Source: Xenopus tropicalis
Lineage: Eukaryota; Chordata; Amphibia; Anura; Pipidae
Direction: 5' to 3'
NCBI RefSeq assembly: GCF_000004195.4
Contig: NC_030678.2
Location: forward strand, 148,136,547-148,200,546
Length of the DNA stretch: 64,000 bases
A program made the translations under genes and the position numbers. Below the pieces are notes generated by a model. It did no database searches, was not told the origin of the DNA, and worked only from the letters and a program-made list of their open reading frames with translations. Shown one piece after another: positions 1 through 11,467 of the stretch. The stretch's first letter is position 1. Every line of letters begins with the position of its first letter.

Positions 1-1531
1 TTCCCTGGAAACAAAAACTTGTGTGAAACAAAGAGGAGTGCATATATTAGTGAGAGCATTAAGAAAAGCAAACATTTCATATATGCCTTTTAACTTTAAA
101 CTTCATAAATAAATATAATGGCACAAAGAGCTGATGGCTGCACTAACACATAGAAAGAAATCCTCTCAACTCAGTGAGGCACGTTGGGAATTTCACAGGT
201 TTTTCAGTCTGAACTCAACACACAACTGAAATCTGCACATTGCAGTAAAGCAACCCGCCAAGCCCTTTCCTTTCATTCTGTCCAGATTGGTCTTAGTTCC
301 ATATCATTGTTATTAGCTGTAACTGTGCTAAGTGTATTAGCCCTATGCCCACAGCAGCAGAGGCGCTACCCAGGGGATAAAATATTATTATTATTATTAT
401 TATTAGGACACATAGGACATACTATACTGTATTTTGGGGCAGAATGGATCACCTTTGGCAAAGTGTTTTTCAGTTATAGTGATCCATTGGAACCAGACAA
501 ATAATTTACACTAATTATTCCATTACAGGTTGCCAGTAAATACATCAGGGATATCCAATCTGCTGCCCTCCAGCTGTTGTTAAACTGCAAACTTCCTCTT
601 ATAGCGCATTCTACATTGCCAACCACACCCCACAACTATCCTCACTGACCCACACAGTGTGCAAAGTGCAAAAAAGGCTGCAATCAGCCTGCAATCTGTG
701 CCTAGAATCAAGTGCAGCCTGTGTGAAGCTCAATTCTAAAGGGGCTGACGGGGGGGAGGCACGTGGGGCATAGCTCTTGCCCCATACCCTTGGTTCTGAG
801 GAAATACTAGAAAAGAATGAACAAGCAAGATGAAATGATGGGCAGGGTGCAAAGGCTAAATATGGCATTCAAAACATGTGTGTTGCCCTCAGGCACAAGT
901 CTTTTCACTCCAGAACATAGAATAAAGACCTCTGCTTTCCCAGTGGAACAGTCTGAATTCAGCAGCATTGTATTTATGATTGTGGTCTGTGGGCAGCATG
1001 ATCACACGTTGGATGCCCTCTAGCATGTGTGTCAGTCAGACGCATCACTAGGGAGCCGTAACATGTGCAAGGTGCATCCATCCCACATCTGCACTTTGCA
1101 CTTAATTTCTATTCTAGATCATGGTGCAGAGCACAGAAAAACCCTAAGGCACAGTGCTCAGTCTCAAAAGGGGTATAATTTAGTAACTCTTAGGTATCTT
1201 GCACTTGCACTCGTATGATCAGAAAATGCATGCTTGCACCTTTTCATTTGTGTAACAGCTTGAGTGGAACATATTCAGCCACTGTTCCACAAGAATTTCT
1301 CTAAACACAATTCTGCATGCTCTGGAGAAAATGCATGTGAAATTCCTGTCCCATATCATTCTGAGCAGCTCACACGCCAGTAGTAGCATTCGCACAGTCA
1401 TGTAACCTCCTTACAGTCATCGTAAGGCACATGTTACTAAAGGAGTTATATGAAAGAGTTCAATATTGGTTTCAGTCAAAATCCACTGTGCTCCCCACCC
1501 CACCTCATATGGGCCCCTTGGCATGTACCAC
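1..1531. other. Intergenic, no gene seen
   Basis: There is an ATT/TTA trinucleotide run at about 382-405. A short piece near 548-630 resembles frog hAT-like repeats (GCCCTCCAGCTGTTG motif). The small open frames here show no recognisable domain. Confidence 0.6.
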
Positions 1532-1700
1532 TTGCACCTTCAATGCCCTGTAATGGCTGCTCCATGGGTAGATCCGGGGTTACATTAAAGGCTATATACT
1601 GAGGGTGGACCCTCACAGTGTAACCATCCTCGGTATATAAGCTTTAATGCAAATCCGGATCTACCCATTCAGCAGCCATTACAGGGCATTTAAGGTGCAA
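1532..1700. mobile_element. Near-perfect palindromic MITE
   Basis: The two halves are inverted copies of each other over almost the whole 169 bases, starting with TTGCACCTTCAATGCCCTGT on the left and its complement on the right, and meeting at a very short loop near 1615. Only scattered mismatches and small gaps are visible. This is the structure of a foldback MITE; the superfamily is not clear. Confidence 0.75.
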
Positions 1701-2055
1701 TAAGGTTTGTAATTGTACATCAAAACTCTTCATGAACAGGAGTTGAGACTCGCTGGTATTGAAGCCTGCTTTCCAGAGAATATTTGCACTCTATAGAAAG
1801 CAGAGGGACCTAGAAGGACCCTGAAGTCTGATGAAGTCCTAGAATTCATCACTTCACAATGGAACAAAGTGAGGAAGGGGTTGCATTACATTCTGAGCCT
1901 AAGGAGGTTGGGAAATGGTTCTTACCAATATCATGGTGTCCTTTCAATCTTTAATATCAGGTATGTTGGTGTAAAAAATGTATAATTATTGTTGTAAATT
2001 TAGATAGCGTTTATGCATCTTTTCTGAGCCCAACTGAATTAGCATATGTTAAATG

Positions 2056-2387
2056 TACAGGTATTGGACCCATTATCCAGAATGCTCGGGACCAAGGGTA
2101 TTCCGGATAAGGGTTCTTTCCATAATTTGGATCTTCATACCTTAAGTCTACTAAAAAATCAACAAAACATTAATTAAACCCAACAGGATTGTTTTGCATC
2201 TAATAAGGATTATTTATATCTTAGTTGGGATCAAACACAAGGGACTGTTTTATTACTACAGGGAAAAAGAAAATCAGTTTTAAAATTCTGAATTATTTGA
2301 TTAAAATGGAGTCTATGGGAGACGGGCTTTCCGTAATTCTGAGCTTTCTGGATAATGGGTTTCCGGATAAGGGATCCCATACCTGTA
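2056..2387 (+). mobile_element. MITE with TACAGGTAT ends
   Basis: About 330 bases with inverted ends TACAGGTATTGGACCC and GGGATCCCATACCTGTA. Internal text (ATCTTAGTTGGGATCAA, GTTTTATTACTACAG, AATGGAGTCTATGGGAGA) recurs in at least five other places in this window. It is an abundant non-coding frog DNA-transposon family, probably hAT-like. Confidence 0.8.
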
Positions 2388-2811
2388 TTTCTATATATTA
2401 TATTTTCCCTTTAAACAAACAGACTGACAGACAAACAGACTTTAATTTAACTGCTGGCAAATTAATCTCTCAACAATATTTAATATCAAAAATCAATACA
2501 AACTGCATGAACAAATATTTAGTCAGTGCCTTGGCTGAATGGAGCAGGCCTGCAACTCTTTAAGGGGACCAATCACTGCTCAATCTTATGCCACAGGTTT
2601 TTACACTGTTTGGGCCCAAGTCTCCCTTTGTCTTGCAATATGCTTAAAAAAGGTCTGAATGCTATAGCTGGGGTTTATAGAAGAGTAAATAAACATTTAG
2701 CCCCTATCTACGCTCACGCCTTTAAAGCTGCCAACTCACTAACCTAACTGGTACATTTTTAAAGTGGGAAAATACTAATCCTGCCAGGTCCAACCCTTCT
2801 TACCTTTACCT

Positions 2812-2963
2812 CCCGGCCCGGACTGGGATATAAATTTGACCCTGGCATTTCAAGTACACAGAGGCCCAAACAGCCCCCCACCAGCCCAATAAATAGTGAC
2901 TATAGTCTATGGAATCTTACAGCAGCCCCTCTGGCATTTGCCTGAATCCACTAATTGCCAGTC
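2812..2963 (+). repeat. Dispersed repeat, about 150 bp (GGCATTTGCC family)
   Basis: It begins GGCCCGGACTGGGAT and contains CCCAATAAATAGTGACT and CAGCAGCCCCTCTGGC. Related copies lie at about 25285-25425, 34470-34622, 39764-39908, 46575-46737 and 54951-55103. The complementary ends of the fuller copies (GGACTGG.., ..GCCAGTCC) suggest a small DNA transposon. This copy's right end is abutted by the next element. Confidence 0.7.
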
Positions 2964-3295
2964 TTGAGGTCCCCATACACGGGCCGATAGTAGCTGCCGA
3001 TTCGGCAGCTAATCGGCCTGTGTATGGGCACTCCCGACAGGCCTGCCCGACCGAGATCTGGCCTGAAATTGGCCAGATCTCGATCGGGCAGGTTAGAAAA
3101 TCTGGTTGGATCGGGGACCGCATCGGCTGGTTGATGCGTTGTTGTAATTCAATCGTTTGGCCCCAGGGCCAAACGATCGTATTACCCTGGATTCTCCCGA
3201 TATCGCCCACCCGTAGGTGGGGGATATCGGGAGAAGATCCGCTCGCTTGGCGACATCGCCAAGCGAGTGGATCTTATAGTGTATGGGGACCTTAA
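2964..3295 (+). mobile_element. Multi-hairpin MITE, TTAA type (family H1)
   Basis: The ends are TTGAGGTCCCCATACACG and GTGTATGGGGACCTTAA, consistent with a TTAA target site. The interior is a chain of separate palindromes: GCTGCCGATTCGGCAGC, a GAGATCTGGCC/GGCCAGATCTC pair, a CGTTTGGCCC/GGGCCAAACG pair, a CCCGATATCGCCCAC/GATATCGGG pair and a CTCGCTTGGCGA/TCGCCAAGCGAG pair. TTAA targets point to piggyBac- or Kolobok (T2)-mobilised elements. Confidence 0.8.
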
Positions 3296-4414
3296 GTCTG
3301 TTCACCTCCTTTGGTCCATGAGATGCAAAGCACTGTGCTCTGAAGAAAGGAAACATAGTGATGGTGATCAGATGGTAAATACAGGGCTCACTCGAACTGC
3401 TGAGCTTATAGGCATACATGTTGCACTGCTGGGACTTCATGCAGTTAAAGGGAATATATATATATAAAAGCCATTTTCCAGCTTTGTACCATTCCTTCCT
3501 TTATGAGTTCACGTTGTTCCCATTTCCAGGCAGGGGCAGTGCTGCCGAGAGGTGAGTTAGGTGAGTTGAGAAAATCGCTTCAGTTAAAAAAGAGCCCCCT
3601 GGTAACTTTAAGAGCTGAAATTGTCATTTTATGTCAGAATTTAGGCTCTTCTAGTGAAAAGGGCACTATGGTGCTCTCTGCCACAACCTACGTGTGATTT
3701 CAGAATTTAAAAATAAGACACCTTGTTATGGAATAGTGTATGAGAGAATTTGAATATGTGTAAAATTGCAATACCCTTTGCACCATTACTATAATAATTA
3801 AAGCAGAGAAACACACTTATGGAGTGGGCATGTTACCTTACCTTCTTTTACCAACATTTTTTTTAATCCCTAAAATCATTTGGGGTTGGAGATTCCAAAG
3901 GATGATTGTATTGAGCTATTAATATATATAATAAACAGGACAATCATTAACAAGATACCTATGAAGATGAATTTTACACATAAGTGATGAGTGGATAAGT
4001 CCTTAAATGAACTCAAATGCTGAAAAACAAGTCACCCTTAAAAGAAATGGTAGAATAAGCCGTGTAAAGTACTGTATTTTGCCTTTAATAAAAGCCAGAT
4101 AAGTAGATATGTCAATTTAGTAGGTGTGTGCTGATTAACCTGCAGAATGAATTTGTTTGGAGTTGGATACACAAACTGGTGTCAAAAAGCCACACGTCGG
4201 TGAGTCATTGATTGCCACCCTACTGAATAAACAGCTCATTCACAGCTCTAAGCAAATCCAGATAAAGTATAAAAGTGAAAAGCTGTATGGCTGCCAGTAT
4301 TTGGCTAAAACCCATGCAGGTTGTGGCATGGTCAGGGATTTTATATGGGGTTCAGTTACCTGTGTAATATAGAAAAAGTTCATTAATACAGCAACAGCAA
4401 TATGTCTGTTTACA
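3296..4414. other. Intergenic, nothing recognised
   Basis: AT-rich DNA with a short TA run near 3457-3466. Small open frames have no recognisable domain. Confidence 0.5.
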
Positions 4415-4660
4415 GGGCCGGATTTCTGAATAGGGCGCCTCGAGGCTACCTCCCTTTCGCTGCCCACCCACCTCGACCAACCAAGCTGCTCCCCACTACT
4501 CATACGGAGCAGTGCGGAGATATCATGGTAAAGTTTCTGCGCATACGGTCCCCATTGCTCTGTATGTGGGCAAAATTCCAGTGCGGCTGGCTGACATGCC
4601 ACACCTAAATTTCTGCCGCCCTAGGCCCGGGCCTTTGTTGCGTCACCACAAATCCAGCCA
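4415..4660 (+). mobile_element. MITE with GGCCGGATTT ends
   Basis: Inverted ends GGCCGGATTT and AAATCCAGCC frame about 245 bases that include GCCTCGAGG, CATACGGAGCA, CCCATTGCTC and a GGCCCGGGCC segment. A related copy lies in the opposite orientation at 22267-22520, with the same internal blocks in reverse order. Confidence 0.65.
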
Positions 4661-5751
4661 GTCTCTTTATCGATGCAACTGAGGCCTTAAGTTGTACATT
4701 ACCCAGAGCTTTTTAACCGCAGCTGCCATCAGGCTGAATGCAGCAACAGTCAAATGTGCCTCTCCAGACCGGCCACCATTTCCCATAGTAAGGGAATTCA
4801 TGTAGGGGCCCTAAGGCAGAGGGGGTTACGTGGAAATCACAGGTTGAAAAGGGGGCAAGGCTTGAATGGAATTTTGTGTGGTTTTAGAATAATGCATGTG
4901 ACTGGGGTGGATCAGGGATGTGGCCATGCATCTGTGAGTCTTTTTTTTCAATTGGGGCCACATTTTACTAGTTGGTACAGCCATCCTGCTATAAACCTAG
5001 GTGACCAACTGCTTAATAATTGGGCCTTTTGGGGGATTCCTAAGAATGGCCCTGGGTGGGCCTCTGCTCAGAAATGCTCCAGCAAGGGTTAACGTGGGAA
5101 TTTTTTAACTGTTTATTTTCACAAGTAAATCCCTTTAAAAGAACTGTTTTACTGGCCTTTAAAAAAATTCTACCTCAGCCCAAAAGAAATTATGAAAACT
5201 ATTTTACATACTCGGCCAAATTTAGCCTCTCCCATATAATATAAATACTCAGCAGGATACTAAGAAAACAGGCAAAATAAGAAAACAGTTGTAGAAAAAC
5301 AAAATAATGATTCTACCAGCCCCTTTTTGTAATCCAAGCAAAGCGGAAAGACTAGACTTTCTAACTTCTGATGTCCCTTCTCAATTCTTATTCAAGTAGT
5401 ATTAGATATTTCCCAAAGGCCCAGTGCAGTTATCCAGTCTCTTAAAAATGGACACAAAAGTAAAAATGCAAAAGGCATGGATACAAGTATTATTCACCAG
5501 AACCAATTTATTCCTAAAGAGACCAATATCCAGGGGTTCATGCAAGATCTGATTTCAGTCCCTACTATCCGGCGCCATCTTTGTGTAGTTATGTATTACA
5601 CGGGGTTTTGTTGAAACAGGCTGAAATACATGACAAAGAGACAAAGCTTGAGTGGTTGCTTTAAACATTGATGAGCAAGCGATTTTACGTTTTCATTTGC
5701 GTGCAGGATGCTGCTACTGCTTGTTTGTTGTATTCAGTTATTTACTCTCAG
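4661..5751. other. Intergenic, no gene seen
   Basis: No domain or splice structure recognised. The stretch around 4770-5060 has G-rich text reminiscent of other frog repeats, but no clear boundaries. Confidence 0.45.
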
Positions 5752-5752
5752 C

Positions 5753-5912
5753 ATAAGGTGCCCATACACGTTAAGATCCGCTCGCTTGGTGGATATTGTC
5801 CCGATATCCCCACCTACGGGGGTAGCCCTGGGGCCAAACGATCAAATTCTAACGGCAGCAATGGGGCAGTCGGTTCAGGGACCGCATCAACGAACCGATC
5901 AGAAAAATTAAA
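5753..5912 (-). mobile_element. Truncated multi-hairpin MITE (family H1)
   Basis: It starts ATAAGGTGCCCATACACG and keeps the GATCCGCTCGCTTGG, CCGATATCCCCACCTACGGG and GGGGCCAAACGATC blocks. It breaks off after the CAACGAACCGATC block, so more than half of the element is missing. Its orientation matches 22850-23228. Confidence 0.7.
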
Positions 5913-5929
5913 ATTGTGTCATGATTTTT

Positions 5930-6490
5930 AAGGTGTACACTTTATTTCTAAATTACACTGTTAACATAGCAAATAATTCACTCTACCGTTTAACCAACAA
6001 ATGTTGTAATATTGGTGTGTAGGCACCATCAAGGTGCATTGTGTCTGAGCTTTCAGAAGGAGCCAGCGCTACACATTAGAACTGCTTTCAGGTAACCTAC
6101 CTACTCCCTAACCTACTCCCATGTAACTGGAGGAGTCCCAAGCTGGACCTGGATTTCTTACTAATGAGTGCTATTCTGATATCTACTGGGAGCTGCTATC
6201 TTGCTCCCTTCCTATTGTTCTGCTGATCGGCTGCTGGGAGGGGGGAGATATCACTCCAACTTGCAGCACAGCAGTAAAGTGTGACTGAAGTTTATCAGAG
6301 CACATGTCACATGGCTGTGGCACCCTAGGAAATGAAGAATATGGCTAGCGCCATGTAAAAATTCAAAATTATATATATAAAAATCTGTTCCTGTTTTAGA
6401 AAAATGGATTCCAATGCAGGATTTTACTGGAGTAGTGCTATTAACTGATGTGTTTTGAAAAAAAACATGTTTCCCCATGACAGTATTCCT
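5930..6490 (+). repeat. Dispersed repeat, about 550 bp (pair with 62300-62860)
   Basis: Shared blocks with 62300-62860 include GCAAATAATTCACTCTACC, GAGCTTTCAGAAGGAGCC, GCGCTACACATTAGAACTGC, GGGAGCTGCTATCTTGCT and GATATCACTC. The end reads CAGTATTCCTTTAATAA, which resembles T2-type MITE ends. Non-coding. Confidence 0.65.
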
Positions 6491-6560
6491 TTAATAACTG
6501 TAGCACAGGAGTAGGGAGAGCACAAGGGATAGGGAAGTGCAACCCTATCTTAAACCAAAC

Positions 6561-6619
6561 TAAGGGCAATGGCACACGGGGAGATTATATCTCGGCTACC
6601 ATGTGTGACTAATCTCCCC
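6561..6619 (+). mobile_element. Fragment of a GGGGAGATTA hairpin MITE (family H3)
   Basis: TAAGGGCAATGGCACACGGG, then GGAGATTATATCTC and GACTAATCTCCCC, matches the left end of the element at 37581-37868. The remainder is missing. Confidence 0.5.
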
Positions 6620-7274
6620 AAATCTCTTCCACTTTCAAGGATTTTTATCCTAAGGTAGGATCCTAGAACTTTCTATTCTGCCTAGAACTGATCAAAATAA
6701 CAGTGAATTCTGGGAAAAAAATGTAAAATGCAAGTGATTTAATTGATTTCTAAAGCTGTCATGGGGCAAACTAAAATAAAAATCCCCAAGCGGTGGCAGC
6801 TCCGGTGTATGGTAAACTCTTCTTATCAGCAGTGTAAATTTCCCTAAATCTTAAACCAGAGCGCTGTGTTCCTATGGCAACTGATTGTGTTTTTTCATTG
6901 TTTACGACCTGCTTGGGAGTGATCCCACGTCAGAATATGGCACAGTGTTTCTCAGGCTTTAGCAAACATTTAACCTTTATGCTGGGAAGCTAGAAACCAG
7001 GCAGCAGGCTACATTCTTTTCAGGAAGACTCATTTCGGCCTACCCAAAAGGCTGTTCTAGAAACAAAACTTTTTATTTGCAAATTGAAAGAAAATGTAAT
7101 TTTAAGTAACTTTCATTTCAGATTTGTAAATGTATTTGCTATTGAAAGCAATTGTTGTTTGAGCCTTTCTGTTTGGCAGAAGTACAATCTACCCCATATC
7201 TGTTAATTAGCTGGCTTCTGCTGCATTGTTTCAGGAGTCAGAACAAGCAGTGCAGATAGAGCTGCTTTTGTAAG

Positions 7275-7661
7275 TAAAGGTCCCCATACACGGGCCGACT
7301 ATAGCTGCCGATATCGGTCCCTTGGACCGATTCGGCAGCTAATCGGCCCGTGTATGGGGAGAGCAGAGCGGCCTGGCCGACCGAGATCTGGCCCGAAATT
7401 GGCCAGATCTCGATCGGGCAGGTTAGAAAATCCGGTCGGATCGGGGACCGGATCGGCTCGTTGATGCGGTTCCCGATCCGACTGCCCCATTGCTGCCCAC
7501 TTAATCCGATCGTTTGGCCCCAGGGCCAAACGATCAGATTATTTTTTTTTACCTAAATGCTCCCCGATATCGCCCACCCGTAGGTGGGGATATCGGGGGA
7601 AGATCCGCTCGCTTGGCGACATCGCCAAGCGAGCGGATCTGCTCGTGTATGGCCACCTTAA
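7275..7661 (+). mobile_element. Multi-hairpin MITE, TTAA type (family H1)
   Basis: Ends AAAGGTCCCCATACACGGGC and CGTGTATGGCCACCTTAA. The interior is a succession of hairpins, for example GATATCGGTCCCTTGGACCGATTC, TGGCCCCAGGGCCA and CGCTTGGCGACATCGCCAAGCG. It is the same family and orientation as 2964-3295 and the opposite orientation to 22850-23228. No coding potential. Confidence 0.85.
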
Positions 7662-7984
7662 CTGTTACTTGGAGTTCTTAAACCTGACTGTTTTGTCAAC
7701 CTGACTGTCCCTTCTTAATCTGCCAGTTTCTAATACTAACATACTCCTGCTCATAGAGGAACATGGGGGATCAGATACGTAATGTAAAAGTAAGGAACAA
7801 ATACTTTACAGGCAAATTTATAAACAGCATGAAAAGAGAATGTTCTAATAGATGTAAAAACAGGTTTCATTTTTGGTGCCAGTATCTCTTTAAAAAATAT
7901 TCTTGCGGCTTATGCTGCAGTACTATGCCTCTGCAGAGATGTCAGCCTGAAGAATAATTACATTGAATTTCAGGATTTCACCAT
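7662..7984. other. Intergenic, nothing recognised
   Basis: About 320 bases with no recognisable element or exon. Confidence 0.45.
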
Positions 7985-8142
7985 AGAAAAATTCATCACT
8001 CGTCAAAAAAAGTCACGGTTGCATCAAATTGGACGCTGTTGCACCAAAATGGGCACCATCTCGGCAAAATAGGCACAATCACCGATATTTCGCGAATTTT
8101 CCGCCAAAGCTAAATGGGACAGATTCGCTTATCACTACCAGG
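7985..8142 (+). repeat. Dispersed repeat ending AAATGGGACAGATTCGCT
   Basis: Shares CATCACTCGTC-type start, CGCGAATTTT and TGGGACAGATTCGCT with the segment at 62882-63125. It is a degenerate short transposon-like repeat with no coding content. Confidence 0.55.
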
Positions 8143-9632
8143 GAATAGATAACCCCCCTTCATAACTGACTTCTGCATATCTATCTCAAGCAATAGCAGA
8201 AACCATAGATTTTTAGAATTTAATCAACTGGCAAAAACGAAGTTGACCACAACCGTTATTCACTGAACTTATTGTAAAGGGAGGTTTAGCACAGATATAT
8301 TGGCACAGAGGTGGGCCCAGTGAGACTTGGGCCCCAGCCCACTATCTACCATACCCTATAATAGCCACTGGTAGTTAATATAATGGCTAATATAATGGTT
8401 AAGGGGCACACACAGGATTCTGGAAGACTTCCTAACAAGCAAGACATGCAGGATCCATGCTCTCAGCTCTTTCCACATTTAGAAATCCCTTCTTGTACAT
8501 GTTCTCAGGTGCTCTTCAGCCGAGGGGAGAGGGATACAGTGATACAGTGACACTTAACACTTCCTAACCATTGAGATAAGGAAAGTCAGTGATCACACAC
8601 ACCCTTTTGGCAGTCACGCCTTAGTGTGGGACCTCTCCTTGGCGCTGATTCTGGACTCTCAGCAGGCCGTGTATTTGGATCTGATCACACCCTACCTTTA
8701 TAGCAGGCCACCCAGCTCATTGCCAGCAGCATCTGGTTTCTGTTTGATCTGTGGCTCCCCATTGTGAATGTACTGCAAACAACCCATATTTTAATTCTTC
8801 AAAGATAAATGGGACACTTTTAAAGGGCCACATACGCTCAAATTTTCCTGCAGGATTGTACTCAGTATAGGGGAATTAGCAGTTTAGAAGTTAAAGGAAT
8901 CTCCTCTGCAAGTTTAAGACATTTAAGGGGGATGGGGGTATTTATACTACAGAGAGCTCTGTTTATGGTACCATTTGCCTGGACATGTCTAATGTCTCAT
9001 TATGTTATTAGACCATTTCCAATGACATACTTGCCACACCTCATTCTTATTAGGGGATTATTATACTATGTAAGGGCCATAAACAGTGATAAGGGAGTTG
9101 ACCAGCTACCTGGGGCAGTAGCACCTTGGTCTTTATTCTGGACAATAGAAACGTCTGCATGTGCCCTTAATATACCACTGTTGCCCAAAAACAAGCACTT
9201 ATTTTGTAACATTCATATCATTCACTGTTTTCTGCTATGAAGATGTATGCCTTGTTGTTGCACTATGTCCTTACTCGAGACTTGTTCATGTCTTTGAATA
9301 AAACTTGGCTGGTTAGAAACATTGATTCCACCACTTCCAGCTACTGATAATTTATATTACTGGCCTGTGCTCAAGAACCCTAAAAAGTGAAACTATTTTC
9401 AAAGAAAGATATATTTAATAAAGCCTAGGCAAGAAGGTCATAAAAGGTATGTTCTTTAAAAGGGCATATGAAGAATGGTAATATGTTTATGTTATTTGCC
9501 CTATTAATTAACTTTTAATGACTTGTAAGAAATCTACACTGTATACCTTTGATCTCAGTGTTCAAATGTTATTGTTCTACTCTGAATAATCTCCGGCTCT
9601 TTCATAATAGACTTACAGTAGGAAGCCAAGAG
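8143..9632. other. Intergenic, no gene seen
   Basis: No domain recognised in the open frame at 8932-9240 or elsewhere. Composition is ordinary. Confidence 0.5.
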
Positions 9633-9764
9633 CAGGGATGGGCAACCTTTGGCATCTGTTTGCAGAACTAAAACTCAGGGCATATTTCCACCATATCTCT
9701 TGGCAGTGTAAAGCTGGCACATTGCATTTGGCAACTGACAGAATACCAAAGGTTGCCTGTTCCC
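9633..9764 (+). mobile_element. Short hAT-like MITE
   Basis: Inverted ends CAGGGATGGGCAACCTTTGG and CCAAAGGTTGCCTGTTCCC enclose about 90 bases. The CAGGG start and GGCAACCTTTGGC text are typical of hAT-derived MITEs. Confidence 0.6.
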
Positions 9765-10482
9765 ATGCAGGATCAGTTCCAGGATGACTAAGTTGGGAAT
9801 GATAAGAGAACATTGGATATTTGCTTGATCATTTGAATCATAAGGTATGTAGAGTGGATTATAGATTGATACCTGCATATATTTAAGTTCTAAAACACAA
9901 TTAGACCAACACATTACTAAGTTAAAGTACTACATATATGTGGTTGTGTATCAGGTTGAAGACACACAGAGTTGCTTGTCACGGCTACTAAATGCCAGAA
10001 AATACCCTGCCATAGACAATACTAAGAATTGCCTCTGCTAAAACACACGCAGAGACAGTTATCAGTAAATGATCAGCATTGTCTATTTCTGTAGCCATAA
10101 CAAGTAGCTGCTACTAGTAACTCCATGTGTCTTCACCCTTAGTGTTTTCAAAATTTACCTCAGTGCAATACCCTTGGCAACCAATCAGCAGTTAGCTTTT
10201 ACTGATCTTGTGCATTTAAAAACAATGAAAAGAAAAACCACATTGGTTGGTGTGAAATAATAAGACTAGTTCCCCATATGCTGCATCATTTTGGCATCTG
10301 TCATTGAAACTTAGAATGGTATATCTGTTGATTTATAGGGTTGAATGCCCTGTCTTTGCCCACTCTCTGTATCACACCCAAACCATCATTTTTGTCCAGA
10401 CAACAACCACAATAGCCCCTCAGTGTTCATTTAAGTATCATTCATTGAAAACACAGGACAATAAAAGTAGATTGAAGGAATT

Positions 10483-10488
10483 TTTATT
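10483..10488 (-). terminator. Candidate polyadenylation signal AATAAA
   Basis: First canonical AATAAA on the minus strand that I see downstream of the keratin stop, about 780 bases away. It competes with the nearer ATTAAA at 10823-10828. Confidence 0.3.
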
Positions 10489-10822
10489 GGAGTTGCTTGT
10501 GTTTCTCACCAGACATAAAATCCCTCCCACAGAATTCAGATTTCCACCACAAACACAGACCATATCTAAAAGAGTGGTAACTAAAACAGAATTGTTCCAT
10601 ATACTGGGTGTTTTACAACTGCAAACAAACATTAAGGAATCACTGTTCTTTGTTTTCCCATCTAAGCTGCCAGATTTACATCAGAGACTTACTAGAATTT
10701 GTTTTACGTTATATGTTAGCACCGTATATCTCTTTTGTTACCTATCAAGCCTCTTCTATGGGAAAACAAAACAAACACAAAGATATCTGCCCAGAAATAC
10801 TGCTAATTTTTTATGTATTTGT

Positions 10823-10828
10823 TTTAAT
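10823..10828 (-). terminator. Candidate polyadenylation signal ATTAAA
   Basis: ATTAAA on the minus strand about 440 bases after the keratin stop would give an ordinary-length 3' UTR. A canonical AATAAA lies farther downstream at 10483-10488 and is the alternative. Sequence alone does not decide between them. Confidence 0.3.
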
Positions 10829-11264
10829 ACAGGCATGAGATTTCCATTGTGAACTGAGCAATACAACTTGCAGCGGTCGATACTGTAAAAACGTGCCCAG
10901 ACTTATGGCGAATAGGACACCTAGATTCAGCATACGATTAGAGCCAGTCCCACTGGTAGAAGGGGGAGCAGTGAAGGAGAAAGATGCAAGTAGGCACTTG
11001 TAGACAGGAATAGGGAACTGCTTTCAAGATTTCTGCAAACAGCCATATCCTCCAGATAATAACAAACAACAAAATGCGGGTGCTAGACTACACACTTGGA
11101 AAGGTGCCACCAAGATATAGGTATAAGGGGTATAACCCACTAAGTTAATACCCTTACCAACACCAACACATTGTAAACAGAGCCTGTTTGAATTATTTGA
11201 GGGCTATGGCTAATGCTCCTACCATCAATACACAGGGGACACCTTTTTTCTGCTGCTGCACATC

Positions 11265-11467
11265 TTATTGTCTAAAGCTTCTGCTGGAGGAAGATGTTGT
11301 CACGGAGTAGGATTTAACGCCGGAGCTTCCACCGCTGCCGAACTTGGTGGAGCTGCTTCCAAAGCCTCCAGATGAGAAAGAGCCGCCAGCACCGAATCCA
11401 GAACCATATCCAGCACCGTATCCACTGCTGCTGCCGCCCATGCTGCTGGAGGTTGAGTTCACCACAG
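11265..11467 (-). CDS. Keratin exon 9: Gly/Ser tail and stop
   Basis: 203 bases ending in a TAA stop at 11265-11267. The tail reads [18 protein letters not shown], then Gly/Ser/Phe-rich repeats, a [11 protein letters not shown] stretch and the end SRSFRQ. Similar glycine loops and basic C-termini are typical of epidermal type II keratins. The acceptor is TTTATTGCAG. Confidence 0.93.

Larger units (their letters stand above)
9765..11264. other. Keratin 3' flank and presumed 3' UTR
   Basis: The part nearest 11264 should be the keratin 3' UTR, read on the minus strand. A plus-strand frame of 182 codons at 10304-10852 overlaps it but matches nothing known to me. Confidence 0.5.

Noticed and set aside
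2909..3440. Frames of 97 to 128 codons on both strands
   Set aside because: They run through the hairpins of a MITE. Similar frames recur in its other copies at 7299-7556 and 22713-23256.
10304..10852. Plus-strand frame of 182 codons
   Set aside because: The longest non-repeat frame, but it overlaps the presumed keratin 3' UTR in antisense, has no recognisable domain and looks compositionally like non-coding AT-rich DNA.
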